Below are positions 8,571-18,334 of a stretch of 64,000 nt of DNA, piece after piece. Within the stretch, counting starts at the first letter, position 1. Every line of letters begins with the position of its first letter. The notes under the pieces were generated by a model that did no database searches, had not been told where the DNA came from, and saw only the letters and a list, made by a program, of their open reading frames with translations. The position numbers and the translations under genes were made by a program. The stretch spans positions 62,001 to 126,000 of the forward strand of contig NZ_JAIVAR010000003.1 in the NCBI RefSeq assembly GCF_020171925.1, in the 5' to 3' direction. Source of the stretch: Rossellomorea aquimaris (GTDB lineage: Bacteria > Bacillota > Bacilli > Bacillales > Bacillaceae_B).

Positions 8571-8602
8571 AATTCTGTAAATTAAGAATAATTTACAGAA
8601 TT
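8571..8602. promoter_or_regulatory. Second perfect inverted repeat upstream of the ArsR gene
   Basis: AATTCTGTAAATTA (8571-8584) and TAATTTACAGAATT (8589-8602) are perfect 14-bp arms around AGAA. It is A/T-rich, lacks a T tract and lies in the probable promoter region. It could be a second operator or a cruciform-forming element. Confidence 0.55.
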
Positions 8603-8664
8603 AGGGGGTTGCTGTCAATAAAAATATCACTTAACTTTCCCCCGACCATTTCTGAACACAAAAA

Positions 8665-8692
8665 ACCTCCCGGAAACATGTCCCGTGGAGGT
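8665..8692 (-). terminator. gltD terminator
   Basis: On the minus strand ACCTCC and GGAGGT close an imperfect stem, followed by a T run (A tract 8660-8665). It lies just beyond the glutamate synthase small-subunit gene. Confidence 0.75.
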
Positions 8693-8706
8693 CAGTCAAT
8701 CATACA

Positions 8707-10194
8707 TTATGGCAGTTCAGTCGTTCCCATCAAGAAACGGTCGCATTCGCGTGCCGCCCCGCGTCCTTCGTTAATCGCCCATACAATCAAACTTTGACCG
8801 CGGCGCATGTCTCCGGCTGCAAATACGCCTTCAACATTTGTCGTGTACTTATCGTACTCGGCATCGACAGTGGAGTTGCTTTTCGTTTCGATTTCAAGCT
8901 CCTTCAACAAGCCTTGCTCAGGACCGCTGAAGCCGATCGCAAGAAGAACGAGGTCAGCAGGCCATACCTTCTCTGTACCAGGAAGCTCTTCACGGATGCG
9001 GTTGCCGTTTTCATCGATCTTCAACGAAACGTTCACCGTATGAACTTCTTTGATATGCCCTTCTTCATCACCAACGAATTTTTTCGTCATGACCGCGTAA
9101 GCACGAGGGTCATGGCCGAATACTTCTTCCGCTTCCTTCTGCCCGTATTCCACGCGATGGATGATCGGGTATTGCGGCCAAGGGTTCCCCACTTCATCGC
9201 GGATCGCCCCTTTTTTCGCATAGATATCGAATTGCGTAAGGCTCTTGCAGTTATGTCTGATGGAAGTCGCCAGGCAATCGGTACCCGTATCCCCGCCTCC
9301 GATGACGATCACGTTTTTACCAGCGGCTGATAGGTAGTTGCCGTCTTCGAAATTGGAATCCAAAAGACTTTTCGTATTGGCATGCAGGAAGTCCATGGCG
9401 TAATGGACACCTTTCAGGTTTCTACCTTCCACTTCCAGATTGCGGTGGACCGTGGCTCCTCCGCAAAGGATGACGGCATCGAACTCACTCTTTAATTCTG
9501 CTGCGGAAATGTCTTTTCCAACTTCGGTATTCACAACGAATTGGATGCCCTCTTTTTCAAGAATATCCACACGCCTTTTTACGACAGAGTATGGAAGCTT
9601 CATTTCAGGGATCCCATAGGTCAGCAGGCCTCCGACACGGTCATTCCGTTCAAATACCGTCACCAGGTGCCCCGCTTTGTTAAGCTGATCTGCCGCTGCC
9701 AATCCGGCTGGACCGGAACCGACCACCGCTACCCTCTTACCTGTACGGATCTCAGGTGGCTGAGGGACGACCCAGCCTTCTTCGAATCCCTTCTCGATGA
9801 TGGACCTTTCAACCGTCCGGATGGCGACAGGCGGTTCATTGATCCCGAGGACACAAGCACCTTCACAAGGTGCAGGGCAGGCAAAGCCAGTGAATTCAGG
9901 GAAGTTATTCATTTCATGTTCCCGCTTCAATGCTTCCTTCCACTGTCCTTGATACACCAGGTCATTCCATTCAGGAATCAGATGATAAACCGGGCAACCT
10001 GTTGTCACCCCTGCAAGCTCCATTCCCGATTGACAGGTAGGGACGCCGCAGTCCATGCAGCGCGCCCCCTGTTTCCTCACTTCTTCCTCTGAAAGCGGAA
10101 TGGTATAGTCATTCCAATCCTTCGTCCGATCGGATGGGCTCCTTTCATCCAGAGGTCTTCTTTTGTATTCCATGAAACCAGTTGGTTTTCCCAT
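8707..10194 (-). CDS. gltD: Glutamate synthase (NADPH) small subunit
   Basis: This 495-residue subunit transfers electrons from NADPH through FAD and iron-sulfur clusters to the large subunit. The N-terminal region has cysteine clusters (RCMDCGVPTCQSG and GFACPAPCEGACVLG, about 45-120), then an FAD-binding GSGPAGLAAA (about 158-167), an NADPH-binding IGGGDTGTDC (about 300) and a C-terminal GVFAAGDMRRGQSLIVWAI. The length is normal for the family. GGGGG precedes the ATG. It follows the large-subunit gene by 141 bp in the same operon. B. subtilis calls this gene gltB. Confidence 0.95.
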   Translation of the reverse strand: MGKPTGFMEYKRRPLDERSPSDRTKDWNDYTIPLSEEEVRKQGARCMDCGVPTCQSGMELAGVTTGCPVYHLIPEWNDLVYQGQWKEALKREHEMNNFPEFTGFACPAPCEGACVLGINEPPVAIRTVERSIIEKGFEEGWVVPQPPEIRTGKRVAVVGSGPAGLAAADQLNKAGHLVTVFERNDRVGGLLTYGIPEMKLPYSVVKRRVDILEKEGIQFVVNTEVGKDISAAELKSEFDAVILCGGATVHRNLEVEGRNLKGVHYAMDFLHANTKSLLDSNFEDGNYLSAAGKNVIVIGGGDTGTDCLATSIRHNCKSLTQFDIYAKKGAIRDEVGNPWPQYPIIHRVEYGQKEAEEVFGHDPRAYAVMTKKFVGDEEGHIKEVHTVNVSLKIDENGNRIREELPGTEKVWPADLVLLAIGFSGPEQGLLKELEIETKSNSTVDAEYDKYTTNVEGVFAAGDMRRGQSLIVWAINEGRGAARECDRFLMGTTELP

Positions 10195-10335
10195 TCATAT
10201 CCCCCTTCTTCTTGATGAAAAAGATTCTTTTCAACCTTGTGAATTGTCAGCCTCCAGCCCCTCGAGGTTCGTTCATTCCACCCGCTGAACACTCTTAGGA
10301 TTGAATTTAAAACGACCGCGGGGGCTTTGCTGATT

Positions 10336-13300
10336 TTATTTAGATGTCTCCAATACTTTCGTGCTTTCTTCAAATGCCGTCATCTCAGCCTCGAACTTCT
10401 CCAATCCGTTGCTTTCCAGTTCTGAAATCCTTTGTTTCATTTTCAGATAAGATTTAGGGATTACCCGTACGAATCTTGATACATAGGCGTCCCAATTGGA
10501 GAGTATTTTCTTACCGTTGGCACTATTCGTATAGTTCACGTAATTTTGGATCAGGTCGTACACTTCCTTCGTTTCTTCCGGGTCGAATAATGGCTGTAGG
10601 AGGACAAGCTCCCTGTTGCAGCGGGAACTGAATGAACCGTCCTCATCCAATACATATGCGGTCCCGCCAGACATACCAGCTGCAAAGTTGCGACCAGTCC
10701 GGCCGAGGATGACGACCTTCCCGCCGGTCATGTATTCACAGCCATGATCTCCGACACCTTCCACCACGACATTCGCACCGCTGTTTCTTACACAGAAGCG
10801 TTCTCCGGCAATCCCGTAGATATACGCTTCCCCAGCTGAGGCTCCGTAGAAGGAGACGTTTCCGATGATGGTATTCCGTTCAGGGACGAACGTGGAAGTC
10901 GGATCTGGATGGACGATGATTTTACCGCCTGATAACCCTTTACCGACGAAATCATTCGCATCCCCCACTAGCCTCAAAGTCAGACCTTTAGGGATATAAG
11001 CACCAAAGCTCTGTCCTGCAGAACCGGTAAACTTCAAACGGATCGTATCTTCAGGCAGACCTTCCGCACCGTAACGCTTTGTAATTTCACTTCCGAGCAT
11101 CGTACCCGTCACTCGGTTGATATTCCGGATGGCTGTCGATACTTCGATCGGTTCCTTGTTTTCAATCGCTTTACGGCATCTCGGGATCAGCTCTTGGTAA
11201 TCGAACGTTTTCTCGAGTTCATGATCTTGTTTCCTGACGGCGTACCTGCTTACTTTCTCAGGTACATCCGGCTGATAAAGAAGCGCGGAAAGATCAAGGC
11301 CCTTTGCTTTCCAATGATTAATGGCTTCGTTCGTTTTAAGGACATCCGTCCGTCCGATCATTTCGTTGATCGTCCTGAAACCGAGTTGTGCCATCAACTC
11401 ACGGGCTTCCTGTGCAACAAAACGCATGAAGTTCGCGACGTGCTCAGGGTCCCCCATGTATTTTTTACGAAGCTCTGGGTCCTGTGTCGCAATCCCGACT
11501 GGACATGTATTCATATGACAGACACGCATCATGACACAGCCAAGCACCACGAGAGGTGCCGTTGAAAAGCCGAATTCCTCTGCTCCGAGAAGGGAGGCCA
11601 CAACCACATCACGCCCGGTCATCATTTTCCCGTCAGTCTCGACGACGATTCGATCCCTGAGACGGTTCAATAGTAGGGTCTGATGTGCTTCTGCGAGACC
11701 GATTTCCCATGGCAGGCCGGTATGCTTCAAGCTCGTTCTTGGTGCAGCCCCTGTCCCGCCATCATATCCTGAAATCAGAACAACATCGGCACGGCCTTTT
11801 GCAACACCCGCGGCAATCGTACCGACTCCGACAGCCGATACCAGTTTCACACTGATCCTTGCTTGAGGATTCGCGTTTTTCAAGTTATGGATCAACTCTG
11901 CAAGATCCTCGATCGAATAAATATCATGATGAGGGGGAGGTGAAATGAGTTCCACCCCAGGAGTGGACCCGCGCACCTCGGCAACCCACGGATAAACCTT
12001 TTTACCAGGCAGGTGTCCACCTTCGCCAGGCTTCGCGCCCTGTGCCACTTTGATTTGGATTTCATCGGCGTTGACAAGATAGTGACTCGTCACCCCGAAT
12101 CGACCGGAAGCAACCTGTTTGATTGAACTGCGTCGCAGATCGCCATTCTCATCCCGGGTAAAACGGTTTGGATGCTCTCCGCCTTCACCGGAGTTGCTTC
12201 TGCCTCCAATCCGGTTCATGGCGATCGCCAGCGCTTCGTGGGCTTCCTGACTGATCGACCCAAACGACATCGCACCTGTCTTGAATCTTTTGCAAATCTC
12301 TTCGACCGATTCGACTTCTTCGATCGGGACAGGCTGTCTTTCCTTAAATGAAAGCAGGCCACGGAGGGATTGGAGATTCTGCTTCTCGTCCGTCAGCATC
12401 TTCGAATATTTCTTAAACGTTTCATAGTTGTTCGTCCTGCACGCATGTTGAAGTGTATGGATTGTATTTGGATTGTATTGGTGGTCTTCCCCATTCTTGC
12501 GATATTGGAACTCATCACCCGACTCGAGTGTGCGATTCGGATCTTTCCGTCCGCTATAAGCCTTGCGATGTCTCATCAGCACTTCTTTCTCGATGATGTC
12601 GAGCTTGATTCCCCCAAGCCTTGAGGCTGTGCGCGTAAAGTATTTATCAATGACTTCCTTATGAATCCCGATGGCTTCAAAGATCTGCGCACCTCTGTAA
12701 CTTTGGATGGTCGAGATCCCCATCTTGGATAGAACCTTCATGACGCCGTCGGTTGCTGCTTTCACATACATCTTGACGGCCTCTCTATGAGTCGTTTGCT
12801 GAAGCTCACCCTTATTGATCAGGTCACGCAACGATTCGTAGGCCAAATATGGCGTGATGGCCTCTGCGCCATATCCGAGAAGTGTAGCGAAGTGATGGAC
12901 CTCACGCGGTTCCCCGGATTCAAGCAGCAGGCTGACCTTGGTTCGTGAACGTTGACGGATCAAATGCTGATGGAGACCGGAAACGGCAAGAAGGGAAGGG
13001 ATGGCCGCCCGTTCTTTCGTCACCCCTCTATCTGATAGGATCAGAAGCGTGGCTCCTTCTTCGATAGCGTGATCGGCTCTTTCAAATAATCTGTCCAACG
13101 CGCCTTCAAGCTGATCCTCTTCATCCGTGACGTTGAACAAGGTGGATAGCGTGACGGCCTTGAATCCTTCTTCATTTTGGAAGCGCAGCCTTTCCAGCTC
13201 CTCGGTCGTGAGGATCGGCGTATCCAGTCGGATGTGCCTGCAGCTTTCCGGACCGGGATCGACAAGGTTACCTTCTGCACCGATCGTCGTCCCGACAGAG

Positions 13301-14922
13301 GTCACGATCTGTTCGCGGATGGCATCGATCGGCGGGTTCGTCACCTGGGCAAATAACTGTTTGAAATAGTTATAAAGAAGCTGTGGTTTTTTAGAAAGTA
13401 CTGCAAGAGGCGAATCATACCCCATCGAGCCGACCGGGTCTTTCCCGTCCGTCACCATCGGTTTGATGAGTTTATTGATTTCCTCTGTTGTATAACCGAA
13501 AGCCTGCTGTTGGATGAGGACTTCATCCGAAGTGAAGCTGCGTGAACCATATGGTGATTCCGGAAGATCTTTTAACTCTTTTTTATGATTGTTCAGCCAG
13601 TGCCTGTAAGGCTGTTCATTTGCGACCCTAAGCTTGATTTCTTCATCGGGGATCATCCTCCCCTTTTCCAGGTCGACAAGGAGCATCTTCCCTGGCTGAA
13701 GGCGATCTTTATAGACGATGTCGTCCGCGAAAATATCCAGGGCACCGACTTCAGAGCCGAGCACAATCATGCCGTTCTTCGTGACATAATATCTTGCAGG
13801 CCTGAGTCCGTTCCGGTCAAGGCATGCCCCGATTTGTTTTCCATCTGTAAATACAAGTGCCGCTGGGCCGTCCCACGGCTCCATCAGGCAGCTGTGATAT
13901 TCATAAAAATCCTTTTTCTTCGGATGGATCGTCTCATCGTTCTCCCATGGCTCCGGTACCATCATCATCGCAGTATGTGCGAGGGATCTTCCGGAAAGGT
14001 GCAGGAATTCGAATGCGTTATCGAACATGGAAGAGTCGCTGCCCGTCTCATCAATGACCGGAAGGATCTTCTCAAGGTCTTCCTCGCTGAACGCAGACGA
14101 ATGACATAGCTGTTCGCGTGCTCTCATCCAATTGACGTTTCCACGCAAAGTATTAAATTCTCCATTATGGATGGTATATCGGTTAGGGTGTGATCGCTGC
14201 CAGCTAGGAAATGTATTCGTACTGAAGCGTGAATGCACCAAGGCTAGTGCGGATTGGAACTCAGGGTGATTGAGGTCGATGTAAAAGGAATCCAGCTGTT
14301 CTGGGATGAGCATCCCTTTGTAGACGATGGTCGTGGAAGATAGGCTGCACAAGTATACATCCTTCAGTTCCTCAATCTGTGATGTTTCTTTCTCGATTCG
14401 TTTTCTGATTACGTATAGCTTTCTCTCAAAGTCCATCCGGGTCTTCATGTCTTCCGAGGCACCGATGAACACTTGACGTATGAATGGCTTCGATTTCGAT
14501 GCGACTTTCCCGACAAATGAATCATTGATCGGTACTGGTCTCCATCCCAGCGTCTTCTGCCCTTCTTCTTCGATGATGCGTTCGAATAGTTCCTTACTTT
14601 GGATCCTTGATTCATAATGTTCGGGAAGGAATACCATTCCGACCCCGTATTCGCCTTCACCAGGCAGATGGATGTCTTCTTTCTCACATTGCTTTTTGAA
14701 GAATCTGTGAGGAATCTGAGTGAGGATCCCGGCACCGTCACCAGTGCTTGTATCCGCGGATTGCCCGCCTCGGTGTTCGAGGTTACATAGGATATTGATG
14801 GCGTTTTGGACGATATTGTGTGACTTTCTGCCGTCTATATTGGCAATCATCCCAATACCGCATGCTTCATGTTCATGCGCCGGGTCGTAAAGCCCTTGCG
14901 CCACAGGAAGATTATTTTTCAT
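10336..14922 (-). CDS. gltB: Glutamate synthase (NADPH) large subunit
   Basis: This 1528-residue subunit converts glutamine and 2-oxoglutarate to two glutamates in the cytoplasm. The order is a class II amidotransferase domain (Cys21 in HEACGIGM becomes the N-terminal nucleophile after propeptide removal), a central domain, an FMN-binding synthase domain ([35 protein letters not shown]) with a cysteine cluster ([15 protein letters not shown]), and a C-terminal beta-helix. GGGGG supports the start. B. subtilis names it gltA. The usual divergent gltC activator is absent here. Confidence 0.96.
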   Translation of the reverse strand: MKNNLPVAQGLYDPAHEHEACGIGMIANIDGRKSHNIVQNAINILCNLEHRGGQSADTSTGDGAGILTQIPHRFFKKQCEKEDIHLPGEGEYGVGMVFLPEHYESRIQSKELFERIIEEEGQKTLGWRPVPINDSFVGKVASKSKPFIRQVFIGASEDMKTRMDFERKLYVIRKRIEKETSQIEELKDVYLCSLSSTTIVYKGMLIPEQLDSFYIDLNHPEFQSALALVHSRFSTNTFPSWQRSHPNRYTIHNGEFNTLRGNVNWMRAREQLCHSSAFSEEDLEKILPVIDETGSDSSMFDNAFEFLHLSGRSLAHTAMMMVPEPWENDETIHPKKKDFYEYHSCLMEPWDGPAALVFTDGKQIGACLDRNGLRPARYYVTKNGMIVLGSEVGALDIFADDIVYKDRLQPGKMLLVDLEKGRMIPDEEIKLRVANEQPYRHWLNNHKKELKDLPESPYGSRSFTSDEVLIQQQAFGYTTEEINKLIKPMVTDGKDPVGSMGYDSPLAVLSKKPQLLYNYFKQLFAQVTNPPIDAIREQIVTSVGTTIGAEGNLVDPGPESCRHIRLDTPILTTEELERLRFQNEEGFKAVTLSTLFNVTDEEDQLEGALDRLFERADHAIEEGATLLILSDRGVTKERAAIPSLLAVSGLHQHLIRQRSRTKVSLLLESGEPREVHHFATLLGYGAEAITPYLAYESLRDLINKGELQQTTHREAVKMYVKAATDGVMKVLSKMGISTIQSYRGAQIFEAIGIHKEVIDKYFTRTASRLGGIKLDIIEKEVLMRHRKAYSGRKDPNRTLESGDEFQYRKNGEDHQYNPNTIHTLQHACRTNNYETFKKYSKMLTDEKQNLQSLRGLLSFKERQPVPIEEVESVEEICKRFKTGAMSFGSISQEAHEALAIAMNRIGGRSNSGEGGEHPNRFTRDENGDLRRSSIKQVASGRFGVTSHYLVNADEIQIKVAQGAKPGEGGHLPGKKVYPWVAEVRGSTPGVELISPPPHHDIYSIEDLAELIHNLKNANPQARISVKLVSAVGVGTIAAGVAKGRADVVLISGYDGGTGAAPRTSLKHTGLPWEIGLAEAHQTLLLNRLRDRIVVETDGKMMTGRDVVVASLLGAEEFGFSTAPLVVLGCVMMRVCHMNTCPVGIATQDPELRKKYMGDPEHVANFMRFVAQEARELMAQLGFRTINEMIGRTDVLKTNEAINHWKAKGLDLSALLYQPDVPEKVSRYAVRKQDHELEKTFDYQELIPRCRKAIENKEPIEVSTAIRNINRVTGTMLGSEITKRYGAEGLPEDTIRLKFTGSAGQSFGAYIPKGLTLRLVGDANDFVGKGLSGGKIIVHPDPTSTFVPERNTIIGNVSFYGASAGEAYIYGIAGERFCVRNSGANVVVEGVGDHGCEYMTGGKVVILGRTGRNFAAGMSGGTAYVLDEDGSFSSRCNRELVLLQPLFDPEETKEVYDLIQNYVNYTNSANGKKILSNWDAYVSRFVRVIPKSYLKMKQRISELESNGLEKFEAEMTAFEESTKVLETSK

Positions 14923-15000
14923 TCATAACGTCCCCCTCTTCTAAACTACTATTATTGAAAGATAATAAAATCCTTTTATCGAATTTTCTTAATTTTCGTT

Positions 15001-15006
15001 AGTATA
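15001..15006 (-). promoter_or_regulatory. Likely -10 element for gltBD
   Basis: On the minus strand TATACT is well placed about 80 bp upstream of the gltB ATG in a very A/T-rich region. A convincing -35 hexamer is not visible, consistent with a promoter needing an activator. The rest of the 14923-15384 gap holds T-rich tracts, and I saw no gene or riboswitch in it. Confidence 0.4.
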
Positions 15007-15365
15007 TCATGAAATTTAGAAAAAACGAAAAATTTAGTTAACGGTTTTGAGCCTTTTAGCACCTTAAGATGGGGAATATTGAAAAGAGATGAGGAAAGGG
15101 AATTGCCTATTTTACTAAATTTTCAAAAACTTTAAAAGCTTGTTATTTCAATAAAGAAATCGTTTTCAAAAATGTGTTCGCCGACTTACATAGTTATTAA
15201 TTTTTTTGAATTTTTATGTGATTTTTTCTGTTTTAAAAAAATTTTTTTCACCCATGAAATACCGCTTGTTCTTTACGTATTAATGTAAAGGTATTCCTTC
15301 TTCTATGTGTGGATGGATTTCCCTTTTTCCGCAGGGATGAAACCATCTTTGAAGACAAAATAAAA

Positions 15366-15386
15366 AACCCTACATAGCATAGGGTT
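15366..15386 (-). terminator. Terminator of MerR/SRPBCC operon
   Basis: Minus-strand AACCCTA pairs with TAGGGTT and runs into TTTTTATT. The stem begins inside the stop codon of the SRPBCC gene. Confidence 0.75.
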
Positions 15387-15849
15387 ATTGGTTGCCTTTT
15401 TCTTTTAATGCTTCATTTTCGACTCTGTCCATGAAATCCGTGACGACCTTCTTGTTGTTCTTTTCCCCACCTAATTTCAAGAGGACTCTCCCCAGGAAGT
15501 TCAGGCCTCGGTTCTGTCCGCTGTAAATGAGATTTGTTTCTTCCTCGTTCAACTTCACCAAAGTGAAGCTTGCTTCAACCTCGAAAGCCTTTGCCAGGGT
15601 GAACCCGATCTTATTATGTTTCCTTTCAGGCGTATTTTCATATTCCAGGTCTTCCACCACATAGGTTTCGATCCGCTTACCCTCTTTATATTTTTGTTGG
15701 TACTTCGAACCCACCACGCCTTCTTTTCTTTCCAATACCTTATTTTCAATGACGTTCGGCATGATGCGCTGAATGTTTTCAAGTGCAAACAAGTTCCAGA
15801 TCACTTCAATATTCACTGGAATGACGCGTTCTTCGTGCCATTCAATCAT
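15385..15849 (-). CDS. SRPBCC family protein
   Basis: This 154-residue protein looks like a START/Bet v1-type helix-grip domain. It begins MIEWHEERVIPVNIEVIWNL, has alternating strands and ends in an amphipathic helix (VVTDFMDRVENEAL). These domains bind hydrophobic ligands, but no ligand can be deduced. The ATG at 15849 follows AGGGGGGAGCACG; the longer frame lacks a binding site. It overlaps the MerR regulator gene by 8 bp, so the pair is probably co-expressed and the protein may help sense or sequester the regulator's inducer. Confidence 0.7.
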   Translation of the reverse strand: MIEWHEERVIPVNIEVIWNLFALENIQRIMPNVIENKVLERKEGVVGSKYQQKYKEGKRIETYVVEDLEYENTPERKHNKIGFTLAKAFEVEASFTLVKLNEEETNLIYSGQNRGLNFLGRVLLKLGGEKNNKKVVTDFMDRVENEALKEKGNQ

Positions 15850-16192
15850 CGTGCTCCCCCCTTGATTCGAATTCGAAAAAGTCATCCATCTCATCTATGA
15901 TCCCTTGAATCCTCTGCACCTCTTTTTGCAGTGCTCTCTTTTTCTGCCTGATCAAGGCTTCAAGGTTATCAAAGGACTCATCCCTTACTACTTCGAGCAT
16001 TTCTTGAATACTGAAGTTAAATCGCCTCAAGTGAACCAGTAATCTTGCCACAAGATAAGAACCATTGTCATAATAGCGATAGTTATTATCGGGATTGATA
16101 TGGACCGGCTCCAACAAGCCAATGTCGGCATAATAACGGAGTGTTTCCTTGCTGAGTCCCGTCATTTTGGAAAACTCACTTATCTTATACAT
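15842..16192 (-). CDS. MerR family transcriptional regulator
   Basis: This 116-residue protein begins with a MerR winged helix-turn-helix (YKISEFSKMTGLSKETLRYY, then GLLEPVHINPDNNYRYYD, residues 2-43) and has a C-terminal dimerisation coiled coil (about 75-112). There are no conserved metal-binding cysteines and no separate ligand domain, so the inducer is unknown. It is the first gene of a two-gene operon with an SRPBCC protein. Confidence 0.85.
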   Translation of the reverse strand: MYKISEFSKMTGLSKETLRYYADIGLLEPVHINPDNNYRYYDNGSYLVARLLVHLRRFNFSIQEMLEVVRDESFDNLEALIRQKKRALQKEVQRIQGIIDEMDDFFEFESRGEHDD

Positions 16193-16372
16193 ACTGAGCC
16201 ACCTCTCACGTACTTATGATAAACGATGTAGCGCACTACAAGGTCAACTATTTTTCCGAAGAAAACTATTACATGAGGGAAGTCAAAGGTGACATCTCTT
16301 TTTGTTAGCCATCTCACTCGACATTTTCCGGGAAATAGTGAATGAGTTCGACAACAGCTTCCTTCCCCGATG

Positions 16373-17422
16373 TCAGCTATTCCCCACCTGGGTTTGTTGG
16401 CTAGTCATGAAATTCCTCACCGCTTTGGCAGCTTCTTCGATCGTATTCGCTTTGAGTATGATTTTCTGGTCTTCCCCGTACTTTTCTGCCGTGTGTATGT
16501 ACCTCGGATCGTAATAGTATTGGAGAAGATATTCGAGGACCATATGATAATTCTTCACTTTTAACTCTTCTTCGATCTTGTTGGCAATCGGGCTATGAAT
16601 GCGACGCTTGATCTGCCTGAACCCTTCCACAAACTCCTCATGATGCTCATGCAGCCGATATTCTTCCATGATGTGAGAGACCCTCTCCGCAATCGGTAAT
16701 TCGATGAAGATGTGAATGGCCTGCTCTTTTTTATTCATCAGAAAAGATGGGAGCAGGACCTTCCCGATACGCTTACTTTCAGCCTCAAACAATACGTATG
16801 GCGATGAATTAAGCTGATTGACTTCATTTACGAGTAGTGAATCGAACGTCTTTTGGTTGATGGGGTGTTGACCGATTGCACCGAACACGGAGCCTCGGTG
16901 ATTCGCCATCCCCTCGATATCGAGGACCGGGAACCCCTGTTTCTTCAACTCATGAAGGATAGCGGTCTTTCCCGTACCGGTCCCCCCATTGAGTACAAAA
17001 GCCTTAGGCTTCATTTCCAGGGTCTCAATCTGACTCATGACCCACTTCCGATATGCCCGCACTCCCCCCTTGATTCTGATGGTACTGATTCCCATCAAGT
17101 CCAGGAAGGTTGCTGCCGCTTTACTCCTCATGCCCCCGCGCCAGCAGAAAACGACCGGCTTTCCATCGAGTTCCCTGAATTGCTTCACAAACCGGGGTAG
17201 CTTCGCAGAGAATAGTTCCAATCCCCTGTCTGTTGCCACTTCTTTACTTACTTGTTTATAAAGCGTCCCCACTTCCGCCCTTTCTTCGTCATCGAAGACC
17301 GGTATATTGTAACTTCCCGGTATTGTCATTTCGTTGTATTCCGAAGGGGAACGGACATCCACAAATACAAAGTCCCCATGGTCTGCCATCAATAATTCAT
17401 CAATTGATACATCTTTGTACAT
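16373..17422 (-). CDS. mnmH: tRNA 2-selenouridine synthase
   Basis: This 349-residue cytoplasmic enzyme replaces sulfur by selenium at tRNA wobble 2-thiouridine, via a geranylated intermediate in characterised homologues. It has an N-terminal rhodanese domain (VDVRSPSEYNEMTIPGSYNI; catalytic Cys93 in FCWRGGMRS) and a P-loop domain (GGTGTGKT, 146-153). The ATG at 17422 follows AGAGGTG; the upstream extension of 20 codons is less likely. The gene stands alone and selD, the selenophosphate synthetase gene usually needed, is not in the window. Confidence 0.9.
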   Translation of the reverse strand: MYKDVSIDELLMADHGDFVFVDVRSPSEYNEMTIPGSYNIPVFDDEERAEVGTLYKQVSKEVATDRGLELFSAKLPRFVKQFRELDGKPVVFCWRGGMRSKAAATFLDLMGISTIRIKGGVRAYRKWVMSQIETLEMKPKAFVLNGGTGTGKTAILHELKKQGFPVLDIEGMANHRGSVFGAIGQHPINQKTFDSLLVNEVNQLNSSPYVLFEAESKRIGKVLLPSFLMNKKEQAIHIFIELPIAERVSHIMEEYRLHEHHEEFVEGFRQIKRRIHSPIANKIEEELKVKNYHMVLEYLLQYYYDPRYIHTAEKYGEDQKIILKANTIEEAAKAVRNFMTSQQTQVGNS

Positions 17423-17584
17423 CAGTACTTCACCTCTTCTAATCATGATTCTATTATGGTCAAAATAGGAGAACGCTAACATTCTATACTCCTATAAAAT
17501 GATAATGGATCCAGGCTGTCGATGTAGCAGGGACCATATGTATGCGAATTCACCCTTCTTACTATTTCTAGCACAATAGAAAAA

Positions 17585-17610
17585 AACCTTCACGAGTCAT
17601 CGCGAAGGTT
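17585..17610 (-). terminator. nagAB terminator
   Basis: On the minus strand AACCTTCGCG pairs with CGTGAAGGTT and is followed by TTTTTTTC. The nagB stop codon (17597-17599) lies in the hairpin. Confidence 0.85.
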
Positions 17611-18334
17611 TGACCAATTTTAGTGCATCCGTGTCAGCTATGACCGTGACGTTCCCATGTTCGTTAAGGATGGAAGCCGGGAATTTCTCGGTCACTTGTC
17701 CCTCGAACAGCTTCTTCATCGCATCTTGCTTCGAGACTCCTGAAACGAGCAGGAGAATCTCCTTGCTCTTCATGATGCCTGAAATCCCCATTGTGATTGC
17801 CTGCCGTGGCACTTCATCGAATGAGGAGAAATAACGGGCATTCGCTTCCCTTGTAGAAGAAGTCAGTTCCACCAGATGCGTCCCTGAACTGAAAGACGTT
17901 CCAGGTTCGTTAAACCCGATATGGCCATTCTCACCGATACCGAGGATTTGCAGATCGATCCCGCCAGAGTCTTTGACCTGAGAGTCATAACGCTTGCATT
18001 CCGCTTGGACATCCACTGCCTGTCCCGACGGAATATGCGTATTCTTGAGTGGGATATCTATGTGCGAGAAGAAATTAGTGTACATATATTGATAATAACT
18101 ATTGGGATCATCTTTTGATAATCCGATATATTCATCTAAATTAAAAGTTGTCACACATTGATAAGATGTGCCGTTCATCCTGTGATCCAGGATCAGTTCT
18201 TCATAAAGTCCCTTCGGTGTTCCACCTGTCGCAAGGCCGAGCGTCATACAGTCGGAGCTTCTTACTTTTTCAATGACAAGCTGTGCAGCTTTAACACTCA
18301 TTTCTTTGTAATTGGCTGCTTCGATGATTCTCAC
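17597..18334 (-). CDS. nagB: Glucosamine-6-phosphate deaminase
   Basis: This 245-residue enzyme converts glucosamine-6-P to fructose-6-P and ammonia. Signature segments are LGLATGGTPKGLYEEL (about 33-48), TFNLDEYIGLS (about 63-73, with the catalytic Asp) and GIGENGHIGFNEPG (about 131-144, with the catalytic His). The length equals that of B. subtilis NagB. Its start overlaps the nagA stop by 4 bp, so the two are translated together. Control is probably by NagR through the operator upstream of nagA. Confidence 0.96.
   Translation of the reverse strand: MRIIEAANYKEMSVKAAQLVIEKVRSSDCMTLGLATGGTPKGLYEELILDHRMNGTSYQCVTTFNLDEYIGLSKDDPNSYYQYMYTNFFSHIDIPLKNTHIPSGQAVDVQAECKRYDSQVKDSGGIDLQILGIGENGHIGFNEPGTSFSSGTHLVELTSSTREANARYFSSFDEVPRQAITMGISGIMKSKEILLLVSGVSKQDAMKKLFEGQVTEKFPASILNEHGNVTVIADTDALKLVKPSR

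Noticed and set aside
14923-15384. gltC regulator gene expected next to glutamate synthase
   Set aside because: No LysR-type frame exists on either strand in this gap; the neighbouring MerR/SRPBCC pair is a different operon.
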